DNA of 64,000 nucleotides. It comes from Bacteroidota bacterium (GTDB taxonomy: Bacteria > Bacteroidota > Bacteroidia > Bacteroidales > Paludibacteraceae). The position numbers and the translations under genes are program-made. The notes under the pieces were generated by a model. It saw nothing but the letters and a program-made list of their open reading frames with translations, was not told the DNA's origin and searched no databases. This document shows positions 1 through 8,319 of the stretch, piece after piece; position 1 is the stretch's first letter; every line of letters begins with the position of its first letter. The stretch spans positions 1-64,000 of the forward strand of contig JAEWAN010000027.1 of NCBI GenBank assembly GCA_023391625.1, given 5' to 3'.

Positions 1-139
1 CTTCGTAACCATCAGTTTCACCGGTTTTAATTTGAGTAACAACACAAGGACCTGCTTCGATAACAGTGCATGGAACATTTTTACCATCAGCACTGAAAAC
101 GGATGTCATTCCGATTTTTTTTCCTATTAATCCTGGCAT
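1..139 (-). CDS. rplC: 50S ribosomal protein L3, N-terminal part (cut by window edge)
   Basis: The minus strand from 139 reads ATG and encodes 46 residues beginning MPGLIGKKIGMTSVFSADG, the typical start of ribosomal protein L3, which binds 23S rRNA near the peptidyl-transferase centre. The reading frame is open to the window edge, so about three quarters of the protein lies outside. It follows rpsJ by 87 bases on the same strand, the usual S10-operon order. Identification rests on the N-terminal signature and this position. Confidence 0.93.
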   Translation of the reverse strand, partial: MPGLIGKKIGMTSVFSADGKNVPCTVIEAGPCVVTQIKTGETDGYE

Positions 140-226
140 TTCAATTATTTATTAAATTATTTATATGATTTAGATGTTTACGCTCCGTAATGGCGAGTAC
201 ATCTTTAACCGTCATTTAGATTTTTA

Positions 227-532
227 TTATACTTTAATCTCTACTTCTACACCACTAGGCAATTCTAATTTCATCAATGCGTCAACTGTTTTGCTGGTTG
301 AACTGTAAATGTCAATAAGACGTTTAAAAGATGAAAGTTCGAACTGTTCACGTGATTTTTTATTTACGAATGTAGAACGGTTCACAGTGAAAATACGTTT
401 GTGAGTTGGAAGTGGAATAGGACCACTAACTACCGCACCTGTTGCTTTTACTGTCTTTACGATTTTCTCAGCTGACTTATCAACCAAGTTATGATCGTAA
501 GATTTTAGTTTGATTCTGATTTTTTGACTCAT
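227..532 (-). CDS. rpsJ: 30S ribosomal protein S10
   Basis: Full-length 101-residue S10, starting MSQKIRIKLKSYDHNLVD. The conserved core GPIPLPTHKRIFTVNRS is present around residues 37-53. S10 sits in the 30S head, and in other bacteria it also pairs with NusB in antitermination. The gene lies between fusA (82 bases upstream) and rplC (87 bases downstream) on the same strand, so the str and S10 operons are contiguous here. Nothing unusual is seen. Confidence 0.97.
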   Translation of the reverse strand: MSQKIRIKLKSYDHNLVDKSAEKIVKTVKATGAVVSGPIPLPTHKRIFTVNRSTFVNKKSREQFELSSFKRLIDIYSSTSKTVDALMKLELPSGVEVEIKV

Positions 533-614
533 CTCTTTTTTTGGTTATTAATAAATGATTTTATAAAAAGATTTTCCGGTTAAGAGTCATTCGCTAACCG
601 GAAAATCGAATTTA

Positions 615-2732
615 TTATAATAATTCTACACGTCCTTTTGCTTCAGCTACTACTTCTTTTGCAATTGCGTTAGAAACTTCTGCATAGTGTGAGAACTCCA
701 TAGAAGAAGTTGCACGACCAGAAGTAATTGTACGCAAAGAAGTCACATAACCAAATGTTTCTGCCAAAGGAACTTTTGCTTTTACGATACGTGCTCCTGT
801 ACGGCTTGTTTCCATACCTTCTACCTGACCACGACGTTTATTCAAGTCTCCAATCACATCACCCATACTTTCTTCCGGAGTTACCACTTCCATTTTCATG
901 ATAGGTTCCATAAGTACAGGTTTAGCTTTTGCACAAGCGTTTTTGAATGCTAACTGAGCACAGATTTCAAAAGACAACTGGTCAGAGTCCACTGCGTGGA
1001 ATGAACCATCTAACAATGTAACTTTCAGTTTATCCATTGGGAATCCAGCCAATACACCATTCTTCATTGCCATTTGGAAACCTTTCTGTACTGAAGGGAT
1101 ATATTCTTTTGGAATGTTACCGCCTTTTACTACGTCTACAAACTGTAAACCTCCTTCAAAATCGCTATCTGCCGGTTCTACTTTTACAATAATATCAGCA
1201 AATTTACCACGACCTCCGGATTGTTTTTTGTAAACTTCACGAATTTCCACTGGTTGAGTAATAGCTTCACGGTATGATACCTGAGGACGACCCTGATTAC
1301 ATTCTACTTTGAACTCACGTTTCAGACGGTCTATAATGATTTCAAGGTGAAGCTCACCCATACCACTAATTACGGTCTGACCGCTCTGTTCGTCTGTACG
1401 TACAGTAAATGTAGGATCTTCTTCTGCCAATTTTGACAATCCCATACCTAATTTATCAAGGTCTTTCTGAGTTTTTGGTTCTACAGTAATACCAATAACC
1501 GGATCCGGGAAGTCAATAGATTCCAATGCGATTGGATTAGCTTCGTCACACAGAGTATCTCCTGTACGAATATCTTTAAATCCAACTCCTGCACCTATAT
1601 CACCTGCTCCAATTTTATCAACCGGATTTTGTTTGTTTGAGTGCATTTGGAAGATACGGGAAATACGTTCTTTCTTACCTGAACGGGTATTATAGATATA
1701 AGAACCAGCATCCAGTTTTCCTGAATATACACGGAAGAAGCACAAACGTCCTACATAAGGGTCTGTTGCGATCTTAAATGCCAAAGCACATAAAGGTTCG
1801 CTTTCATCCGGGTGACGAACAACTTCTTTACTTTCATCACGAGGATCTGTTCCTACAATTTCAGGAGTATCCAACGGACTTGGCAAGAAAGCACAAACTG
1901 CGTCCAACATAGTCTGTACCCCTTTGTTTTTGAAAGAAGAACCACAAATCATCGGATTGATAGCCATAGACAATGTTCCTTTACGAACAGCCACTTTGAT
2001 TTCTTCTTCTGTAATAGTAGAAGGATCGTCAAAGAATTTTTCCATCAAAACATCATCAAATTCGGCTACTGTTTCAAGCATTTTATCTCTCCATTCCTGT
2101 GCTTCGTCCAAAAGATCTGCAGGAATTTCTTCTACAGTGTATTCAGCTCCCATTGTTTCGTCATGCCAAAGAATAGCTTTCATACGGATCAGGTCAACAA
2201 CCCCTTTAAAGTTTTCTTCTGCACCAATAGGTATCTGAATAGGACATGGTGTAGCTCCGAGCACTTCTTTTACCTGGCGTACCACTTCAAAGAAGTCAGC
2301 ACCGGAACGGTCCATTTTATTTACATATCCAATACGAGGAACATTATATTTATCAGCCTGACGCCATACTGTTTCAGACTGAGGTTCTACACCACCTACA
2401 GCACAAAAAGCGGCAACAGCGCCATCCAAGATACGTAATGAACGTTCTACTTCTACAGTAAAGTCAACGTGCCCCGGAGTGTCAATCAAGTTGATTTTAT
2501 ATTTATCGCCCTGATAATTCCATGAGGTAGTCGTAGCAGCAGAAGTGATAGTAATACCACGTTCTTGTTCTTGTTCCATCCAGTCCATAGTCGCAGCACC
2601 ATCATGTACCTCACCAATTTTGTGAGTCAATCCGGTATAAAAAAGGATACGCTCGGAAGTAGTTGTTTTTCCGGCGTCAATATGCGCCATGATACCGATA
2701 TTTCTCGTATATTTTAAATCTCCTTTTGCCAT
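615..2732 (-). CDS. fusA: Translation elongation factor G
   Basis: A 705-residue EF-G, the usual length for the family. It is the GTPase that drives tRNA-mRNA translocation and, with ribosome recycling factor, splits ribosomes. The G domain carries the P-loop AHIDAGKTT at 16-24, DTPGH at 84-88 and NKMD at 138-141. The later part has the typical domain IV/V signatures, such as GMGELHLEIIIDRL and SYREAITQPVE, and a normal C-terminus. It lies 23 bases after rpsG on the same strand. The frame is uninterrupted, and the long plus-strand open frames inside it are antisense shadows. Confidence 0.98.
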   Translation of the reverse strand: MAKGDLKYTRNIGIMAHIDAGKTTTSERILFYTGLTHKIGEVHDGAATMDWMEQEQERGITITSAATTTSWNYQGDKYKINLIDTPGHVDFTVEVERSLRILDGAVAAFCAVGGVEPQSETVWRQADKYNVPRIGYVNKMDRSGADFFEVVRQVKEVLGATPCPIQIPIGAEENFKGVVDLIRMKAILWHDETMGAEYTVEEIPADLLDEAQEWRDKMLETVAEFDDVLMEKFFDDPSTITEEEIKVAVRKGTLSMAINPMICGSSFKNKGVQTMLDAVCAFLPSPLDTPEIVGTDPRDESKEVVRHPDESEPLCALAFKIATDPYVGRLCFFRVYSGKLDAGSYIYNTRSGKKERISRIFQMHSNKQNPVDKIGAGDIGAGVGFKDIRTGDTLCDEANPIALESIDFPDPVIGITVEPKTQKDLDKLGMGLSKLAEEDPTFTVRTDEQSGQTVISGMGELHLEIIIDRLKREFKVECNQGRPQVSYREAITQPVEIREVYKKQSGGRGKFADIIVKVEPADSDFEGGLQFVDVVKGGNIPKEYIPSVQKGFQMAMKNGVLAGFPMDKLKVTLLDGSFHAVDSDQLSFEICAQLAFKNACAKAKPVLMEPIMKMEVVTPEESMGDVIGDLNKRRGQVEGMETSRTGARIVKAKVPLAETFGYVTSLRTITSGRATSSMEFSHYAEVSNAIAKEVVAEAKGRVELL

Positions 2733-2755
2733 TTAAATCTTTCCCTTTCTAATAA

Positions 2756-3232
2756 TTAAAATTTAAAATAAGCAAATGCACGGTTAGCTTCAGCCATGCG
2801 GTGCATATCTTCTTTACGTTTAAATGCACCACCCTGGTTGTTGTATGCATCTACAATCTCAGCAGCCAGTTTGTCAGCCATTGAACGTCCGCCACGTTTA
2901 CGAGCGAACAAAATAAGATTTTTCATTGAAATTGATTCCTTCCGGTCTGGACGGATTTCAGTAGGGACTTGGAATGTAGCACCACCAATACGACGAGATT
3001 TAACTTCGACTAACGGAGTAACATTTTCGAGTGCTTTTTTCCAAATTTCAAGTGGAGTTCTTTCTTCATTAGGAAGTTTGCTTTTCACAACATCCAGTGA
3101 AGAATAAAAAATATCAAAAGCAGTTGATTTTTTGCCATCATACATCAAATGGTTCACAAATTTAGTAACCATTGATTCATTAAAAACCGGATCAGGTAAT
3201 ACGATCCTTTTTTTTGGTTTTGCTTTTCTCAT
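2756..3232 (-). CDS. rpsG: 30S ribosomal protein S7
   Basis: A 158-residue S7, starting MRKAKPKKRIVLPDPVF, with the conserved segments KFVNHLMYDGKKSTA and RRIGGATFQVPTEIRPDR. S7 nucleates assembly of the 30S head and contacts E-site tRNA. It lies between rpsL and fusA in the canonical str order. In enterobacteria S7 represses its own operon; no such site was identified here. Confidence 0.97.
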   Translation of the reverse strand: MRKAKPKKRIVLPDPVFNESMVTKFVNHLMYDGKKSTAFDIFYSSLDVVKSKLPNEERTPLEIWKKALENVTPLVEVKSRRIGGATFQVPTEIRPDRKESISMKNLILFARKRGGRSMADKLAAEIVDAYNNQGGAFKRKEDMHRMAEANRAFAYFKF

Positions 3233-3402
3233 TTTTCTTTAATTTCAGTTTTTGTTTGGTTGCTTTTTAGTTTACTTCAACAGCTCCACCGAGCCATTTA
3301 CTCAACCCTCATCTGCCACCTAAACTCAAACAAGTTTTAAACTTTGTTTTAATTTCTTCTTCAGAAAAGGTTTTGTTTAGAGAACTTCTCTAAGACAATA
3401 AT

Positions 3403-3792
3403 TTACTTTTTAGCTTTAGCTTCTTTCGGACGTTTTGCTCCATATTTAGAACGACGTTGTGTACGGCCGTTCACACCAGCTGTATCCAATGTTCCACGTA
3501 CAATGTGATAACGTACACCCGGAAGGTCTTTCACACGACCACCACGAACCATAACGATTGAGTGTTCTTGCAAGTTGTGTCCTTCACCTGGAATGTAAGC
3601 ATTCACTTCCTTCTGGTTTGTAAGCTTAACACGCGCAACTTTCCGCATTGCCGAATTCGGCTTCTTCGGAGTTGTAGTATACACACGCAAGCAAACACCA
3701 CGACGCTGTGGACAAGAATCCAATGATGGAGACTTACTCTTGTCGATAAGCTCTGCTCTTCCTTTTCTAACTAATTGTTGAATTGTAGGCAT
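3403..3792 (-). CDS. rpsL: 30S ribosomal protein S12
   Basis: A 129-residue S12, decoding-centre protein. The loop TTPKKPNSAMRK places lysines at 43 and 44, where E. coli streptomycin-resistance substitutions map, so the wild-type (sensitive-type) residue is present. GGRVKDLPGVRYH contains the aspartate modified by RimO in some bacteria. It is the first gene of the str operon, and a promoter-like sequence lies about 65 bases upstream. A 170-base gap without a gene separates it from rpsG, which is longer than the other gaps in the cluster. Confidence 0.97.
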   Translation of the reverse strand: MPTIQQLVRKGRAELIDKSKSPSLDSCPQRRGVCLRVYTTTPKKPNSAMRKVARVKLTNQKEVNAYIPGEGHNLQEHSIVMVRGGRVKDLPGVRYHIVRGTLDTAGVNGRTQRRSKYGAKRPKEAKAKK

Positions 3793-3857
3793 TTTTACTT
3801 TATTTTTTACTTAAATACTTTATTCACATTCCGTTTCAGTTTATTTAAAACGGCTTG

Positions 3858-3865
3858 CAAAGATA
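3858..3865 (-). promoter_or_regulatory. Putative -7 promoter element of the str operon
   Basis: On the minus strand this reads TATCTTTG, an exact match to the Bacteroidota -7 consensus TAnnTTTG. The partial -33 match ATTG lies about 19 bases further upstream. It sits 65 bases before the rpsL start codon. Prediction from sequence only. Confidence 0.6.
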
Positions 3866-3969
3866 GATATTTTTTTTTATCTAACAATAAATCAGCAAGA
3901 AAATATTATATATCATCCAAAACCATGTTTTAAAATAAAAAAATTACTCCCTTTTTTCCGACGTATTTT

Positions 3970-4014
3970 AATAACACAAAAGGCATGATTTTTTATCATG
4001 CCTTTTGTGTTATT
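3970..4014 (-). terminator. Hairpin terminator after the ArsC-like gene
   Basis: A perfect 20-bp inverted repeat (3970-3989 and 3995-4014) with a 5-base loop lies 20 bases beyond the stop codon of the minus-strand ArsC-like gene. It probably ends the rseP-arsC transcript and insulates the str operon promoter. The U-tract on the minus strand is poor, so efficiency is uncertain. Confidence 0.65.
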
Positions 4015-4034
4015 AAATATTTATTTAAACTAAG

Positions 4035-4394
4035 TCATCCCAATACCGAATTCCATTCTGCTTCTTTAAAGCCTACTAAAACTTTATCTCCGGCAAGAAG
4101 AATAGGTCGTTTAACCATCATCCCGTTTGAAGCCAGAATATCTAACAATTCTTCTTCCGGCAAGGTTGCCACTTTCTCTTTCATATTATACTCTTTATAT
4201 AACAACCCGCTGGTATTAAAGAAACGTTTCATCGGCAACCCACTCCGTCCGATCCAGTCTTTCAACTCATCTACCGACGGATTTTCTTCCTTTATATGAC
4301 GATAGTTATACTCAACCCCTTTTCCTTTTAGCCAGTCTTCCGCTTTTTTACATGTTGTGCATTTAGGATAGCACACAATTGTTACCTTTTCCAT
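4035..4394 (-). CDS. ArsC/Spx family thioredoxin-fold protein
   Basis: A 119-residue ArsC-family protein. The N-terminus contains YPKCTTCKKAEDWL, giving the redox motif Cys-Thr-Thr-Cys, and the C-terminal half has the family motif VKRPILL followed by VGFKEAEW. The family includes glutaredoxin-dependent arsenate reductases and the regulator Spx. The CxxC pair resembles the Spx/MgsR/YffB side more than classical ArsC, so arsenate reduction should not be assumed. An ATG three codons further upstream (4403) is in frame; I prefer 4394 because it gives a typical short N-terminus. It lies 28 bases after rseP and is probably cotranscribed. No other arsenic genes are nearby. Confidence 0.85.
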   Translation of the reverse strand: MEKVTIVCYPKCTTCKKAEDWLKGKGVEYNYRHIKEENPSVDELKDWIGRSGLPMKRFFNTSGLLYKEYNMKEKVATLPEEELLDILASNGMMVKRPILLAGDKVLVGFKEAEWNSVLG

Positions 4395-4422
4395 AATATA
4401 CAAACTGTTTCTTCACTTATTT

Positions 4423-5910
4423 TTATTTAAACAATGCTTTAATGATATCATTACCGTTAGCGAACAGCACCAAAGCAAACAAAATCACAAAACCGATGGT
4501 CTGCGCATACTCCATAAACCGTTCACTGGGTTTACGACGGGTTATCATTTCATACAGCAAGAAAACCACATGCCCACCATCAAGCGCCGGGATTGGAAGG
4601 ATATTCATGAATGCAAGGATAATAGACAGTAAAGCGGTCATATGCCAAAAACTAATCCAATCCCATTGTCCCGGAAACATTTTACCGATAGCACCGAAAC
4701 CTCCCAGATTTTTAGCTCCTTCTTTTGTAAAAACCAGTTTAAACTGCTTTACGTAACTGGTAAGTGTTTCCCATCCGAACTGAATTCCGGCCGGAATTGA
4801 CTGCAAGAAAGTATAGTCTATATGCTTTGTCGGAAAAAAAGCAAAGAAAGGAGTTACGGCAACCCCCATTTTTCCATCTTCATCCAAAAGCATATCGGCT
4901 TCATGCACTTCCCCTTTTCTCACATAACGGATATTTACTTCCGAATTTTTATTTGCACTCAATTCCTTTGAAATATCCTGGAATATAAACAGATTCTTTC
5001 CATTTATTCCTATAATGCTATCACCTGCCTGTAAATTACTCTTTTCAGCTGGAGTCCCTGCAATGACTTCTGCCACGACAAAAGGCTGACGTACAGAAAA
5101 GATTTCTTCATCATTTGCAGCTAATACCTGCTGCGAAAAATCCTTAGGTAAGACAACATGGATAGTCTCTCCTCCCCGGACTACAGCCACATCGCTTTTC
5201 CCTTCAATCAATATTTTTTCTATTATGTCAGCACGTGTTTCTATAGCTTCATTATCCACAGAAAGGATATTATCTCCATTCTGAAAACCATTGTCCTGCA
5301 TCAACTGCGAAAATTCTAAGCCATAAGAAGCATTTTGCATAGGAAAATATTCCCGTCCGTTAGAGAACAACATTCCTACATAAATGATTATTGCCAAAAT
5401 AAAGTTGAAAAGCACTCCACCTACAATAATAGGCAATCGCTGCCAAGTGGGCCTAGAACGGTATTCCCAAGGCTGGGGTTCCTGAGCCAATTGGGTTTTA
5501 TCCATTGACTCATCAATCATTCCCGCTATTTTACAATAACCTCCTAAGGGCAACCAGCCAATACCCCACTCCGTTGTTTCCGGATATTTTCTCCAATCTC
5601 CTTCCGGCAATTCATCCAATGGAATCGGTTCCATAACCGCATTCCCTTTAGAATCCGTGATAATATCTCCATCCAAATCTTTTTTAGGACGTTCATTGGC
5701 CGGTACATTCTTTGAACAAAATTTAAAATGCCACTTACCTTCTATCTTTTTAGCTCTCAGCAGCGAAAAGGTGGGATTAAAAAACAAATAAAACTTCTCT
5801 ACCCGCACTTTAAACAAACGGGCAAATAAAAAATGCCCCAATTCATGTATAAACACAAGTATTGAGAGACTAAGGACGAGCTGTAAAGCCCGGATTAAAA
5901 ATGTTTCCAT
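4423..5910 (-). CDS. rseP: RIP metalloprotease RseP (site-2 protease)
   Basis: A 495-residue intramembrane zinc protease of family M50. The first membrane segment holds HELGH (H22, E23, H26), and the C-terminal segment holds NILPIPALDGGH with the third metal ligand. Two PDZ-like segments lie between them (about 195-260 and 280-365). The protein is longer than the 450-residue E. coli RseP because of a polar insertion at about 65-130 before the GGYCKIAGM motif, a common Bacteroidota variant. RseP cleaves anti-sigma factors and leftover signal peptides. In Bacteroidales it usually follows dxr directly; here a DNA methyltransferase gene separates the two, and a hairpin lies just upstream of the start. 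Confidence 0.95.
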   Translation of the reverse strand: METFLIRALQLVLSLSILVFIHELGHFLFARLFKVRVEKFYLFFNPTFSLLRAKKIEGKWHFKFCSKNVPANERPKKDLDGDIITDSKGNAVMEPIPLDELPEGDWRKYPETTEWGIGWLPLGGYCKIAGMIDESMDKTQLAQEPQPWEYRSRPTWQRLPIIVGGVLFNFILAIIIYVGMLFSNGREYFPMQNASYGLEFSQLMQDNGFQNGDNILSVDNEAIETRADIIEKILIEGKSDVAVVRGGETIHVVLPKDFSQQVLAANDEEIFSVRQPFVVAEVIAGTPAEKSNLQAGDSIIGINGKNLFIFQDISKELSANKNSEVNIRYVRKGEVHEADMLLDEDGKMGVAVTPFFAFFPTKHIDYTFLQSIPAGIQFGWETLTSYVKQFKLVFTKEGAKNLGGFGAIGKMFPGQWDWISFWHMTALLSIILAFMNILPIPALDGGHVVFLLYEMITRRKPSERFMEYAQTIGFVILFALVLFANGNDIIKALFK

Positions 5911-5921
5911 AAATCAGTATT

Positions 5922-5948
5922 GAGCTTTCGTAAAACCTACGAAAGCTC
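5922..5948 (-). terminator. Hairpin between the DNA methyltransferase and rseP
   Basis: An 11-bp perfect inverted repeat (5922-5932 and 5938-5948, 5-base loop) lies 35 bases after the methyltransferase stop and 11 bases before the rseP start. It could end or attenuate transcription coming from the methyltransferase. No U-tract is visible on the minus strand. Confidence 0.45.
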
Positions 5949-5983
5949 TTTAATCAAATTAATTATTATATTATTATTTATAT

Positions 5984-7060
5984 TTATTTTTCCATTAAAA
6001 AGAGGTATTCAATGCACTTATCATCATTTCCTACCCATTTATTAGTCGTGCGCATCACACTCATGACATTCTTTCTGTAATCAACCATCCTCATATCCTT
6101 TAGTGTAGCACATTCAGAAATAATGTCGGTCAGCTGACTTTTAGTTGCACGTCCTCCAGAGCTATATGAGAGCAACAAATATCGTGCATTTGTTTCATTT
6201 ATCAATTTTCGTAAAGCATCAATGGCTAAATAATAGCCATTTTCACCTTTTTTATAATTTTCAAAAACAGAAACTGCCACATCGTCACGTGTATCCTGCC
6301 TACGGTTCACTTTTCCAAACAACTCCGGCTTATCATTCTTCACAATGGTAGTCCACAAATGATAATAAGAAGCATATCGCACTCTACTGGGGGGCATCTT
6401 CTCATTATTTGATCCATAAGGAGGGTCAAAATAAGCCAGATCAAACTCTTTTCCGTTTATGACATCAAACACATCGGAACGAGACACAATATGCTCTTTC
6501 TCCAATTGAAAACGTTTCGGAAGCAACAACTTTAAATCCTGATAAGACCTTTTAGACCATTTGGATAAATATGCAGCATAATGCCCCAAAGTATTATCCA
6601 CCTTATCTAGAGACAGGATCAAGCTGGTTAGCAACACACACTTATCATTCCAGGATAGTTCCATCTTATCTATCTCATCCCTGATAGCATCCAACCTTCG
6701 GGTATTCTTTCTTTGAAAAGGCTTTTTCGATTCGTTCTCGTCACCACCATAATACTCGGTAAACCAACCGTCATAACCAGAAAGGTTATTTAAATAATCC
6801 AACCGTTCCTGAAAAAAGGAATCCGTTTCCGAAGATTTTAAATAACAGGTAGCAAAAACTTCCGACCAAGCAGAAACGTCATTGGACGTAACGGAATATC
6901 CCATTTTAGCCAAAGCCTGCGAAACCCTGGTAGAACCGCTAAAACCATCCAACACACTATTTACACCAGGTAAACCCTCTATCATCTGGATGATATGAGG
7001 CAAAAGCTTTAACTTGGATCCGGCATATTTTATACCTTCCGTTACTGGTATATCTTGCAT
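5984..7060 (-). CDS. D12-class DNA adenine N6-methyltransferase, solitary
   Basis: A 358-residue protein with the layout of D12/Dam-type adenine methyltransferases: KYAGSK at 11-16 (N-terminal SAM-contact motif), LDGFSGSTRVS at 37-47 (the FxGxG-like SAM loop) and DPPY at 212-215 (catalytic motif IV). It should methylate adenine in a specific DNA sequence that cannot be deduced here. No restriction endonuclease, specificity subunit or vsr gene is adjacent, so it is either an orphan regulator/protective methyltransferase or a remnant of a restriction-modification system. It lies between dxr and rseP, with 87 bases before it and a hairpin after it, which suggests an insertion into a conserved cluster. 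At 358 residues it is longer than E. coli Dam (278). Confidence 0.9.
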   Translation of the reverse strand: MQDIPVTEGIKYAGSKLKLLPHIIQMIEGLPGVNSVLDGFSGSTRVSQALAKMGYSVTSNDVSAWSEVFATCYLKSSETDSFFQERLDYLNNLSGYDGWFTEYYGGDENESKKPFQRKNTRRLDAIRDEIDKMELSWNDKCVLLTSLILSLDKVDNTLGHYAAYLSKWSKRSYQDLKLLLPKRFQLEKEHIVSRSDVFDVINGKEFDLAYFDPPYGSNNEKMPPSRVRYASYYHLWTTIVKNDKPELFGKVNRRQDTRDDVAVSVFENYKKGENGYYLAIDALRKLINETNARYLLLSYSSGGRATKSQLTDIISECATLKDMRMVDYRKNVMSVMRTTNKWVGNDDKCIEYLFLMEK

Positions 7061-7147
7061 TTAACAGTCCTATTTCAATTATTCTGAATTGATCTTTTCT
7101 TCACAAAAATGTATATGACACCGATCAAATCAGCCCCGAGTCCTTCT

Positions 7148-8308
7148 TTAATTTATTTTCGATACAGCCACCCTTCTTGCGTACTCATCACTACTAATAT
7201 AATCTTCAAAAGCCGGATTGCTTATAAAATCAAAGTTCAAAAGCACATTTTCTATGATTTCACTCATTTCAAGAAAACCTATTTTTTCTTTCAGGAATGC
7301 ATCTACAACGACCTCATTAGCCGCATTCAGGACACAGGGCATATTTCCACCACGCTCCATGGCATGATAAGCCAGAGCCAGATTCCGGAAACGGTTCATA
7401 TCCGGTTTTTCAAAAGTCAACTGGGAATAATCACAAAAGTCAAAGCGTTGAAAATCGGTTTTCAATCGATCCGGATAAGTGAAGGCGTATTGTATCGGAA
7501 GTTTCATATCCGGAAGCCCCATCTGTGCTTTAAGAGCTCCGTCGTGAAACTGAACCAATGAATGAATAATAGACTGCGGATGTACCACAACTTCTATTTT
7601 ATCTGGTGAAACGCCAAAAAGCCATTTTGCCTCGATAATTTCAAAACCCTTATTCATCATGGTTGCAGAATCAATCGTAATCTTAGCTCCCATTTCCCAA
7701 TTAGGATGTTTCAACGCCTGAGCCCTGGTTACATATTTCAAGTCATCCAACGACGTAGTACGAAACGGGCCACCGGAAGCTGTCAGTATCAATTTTTCTA
7801 CAGTATTATTGCTTTCTCCCGCCAAACATTGAAATATGGCCGAATGCTCCGAATCTACAGGAATAATAGAAGCATTATATTTTTCCGTCAATTCACAAAT
7901 CAGGTCTCCTGCAACCACCAGGGTTTCCTTATTAGCCAGCGCAATTCTCTTACCGGCTTTTATCGCTGCTATCGTAGGCTTTAAGCCGGCATATCCTACC
8001 ATTGCCGTAAGAACAATGTCTACGACATCGGCTTCTGCTATCTGAACAACAGCATCTTCACCCGCAAAAACTTTTATCGGCAAATGAGATAAAGCCTCTT
8101 TCAGCTTTTCATAATGAGCCTCATTAGCTATTACCACCACCTCCGGATTAAAGCGGAGCGCTTGCTCTATCAGCAAATCCACCCGATTGTTTGCAACAAG
8201 GGCATATACTTCAAACAAAGATTCATTACTCGCTATTACTTCTAAAGCCTGAGTCCCGATAGAACCGGTAGAACCTAAAATTGTTATTTGTTTCTTAGAT
8301 GAGCACAC
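7148..8308 (-). CDS. dxr: 1-deoxy-D-xylulose 5-phosphate reductoisomerase
   Basis: A 386-residue enzyme of the MEP isoprenoid pathway that converts DXP to MEP with NADPH and a divalent metal. The NADPH-binding GSTGSIGTQ is at 12-20. ASGGPFR, HPNWEMGAKITIDSATMMNKG and EAKWLFG form the catalytic core and flexible loop. A second MEP-pathway gene, ispF, is at 32.5 kb. The stop codon of the LytM-like gene lies 11 bases upstream, so the two are likely cotranscribed. Confidence 0.96.
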   Translation of the reverse strand: MCSSKKQITILGSTGSIGTQALEVIASNESLFEVYALVANNRVDLLIEQALRFNPEVVVIANEAHYEKLKEALSHLPIKVFAGEDAVVQIAEADVVDIVLTAMVGYAGLKPTIAAIKAGKRIALANKETLVVAGDLICELTEKYNASIIPVDSEHSAIFQCLAGESNNTVEKLILTASGGPFRTTSLDDLKYVTRAQALKHPNWEMGAKITIDSATMMNKGFEIIEAKWLFGVSPDKIEVVVHPQSIIHSLVQFHDGALKAQMGLPDMKLPIQYAFTYPDRLKTDFQRFDFCDYSQLTFEKPDMNRFRNLALAYHAMERGGNMPCVLNAANEVVVDAFLKEKIGFLEMSEIIENVLLNFDFISNPAFEDYISSDEYARRVAVSKIN

Positions 8309-8319
8309 TACGTGTAAAA

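Noticed and set aside
1812..2438. A 208-codon plus-strand open frame inside fusA
   Set aside because: It is antisense to a highly conserved EF-G; its translation has unusual composition (rich in Phe, Ser, Asn, Cys) and no recognisable domain.
4035..4394. Arsenate reductase as a firm function for the ArsC-like gene
   Set aside because: The CxxC motif and lack of other ars genes fit Spx/YffB-like relatives equally well, so only the family is given.
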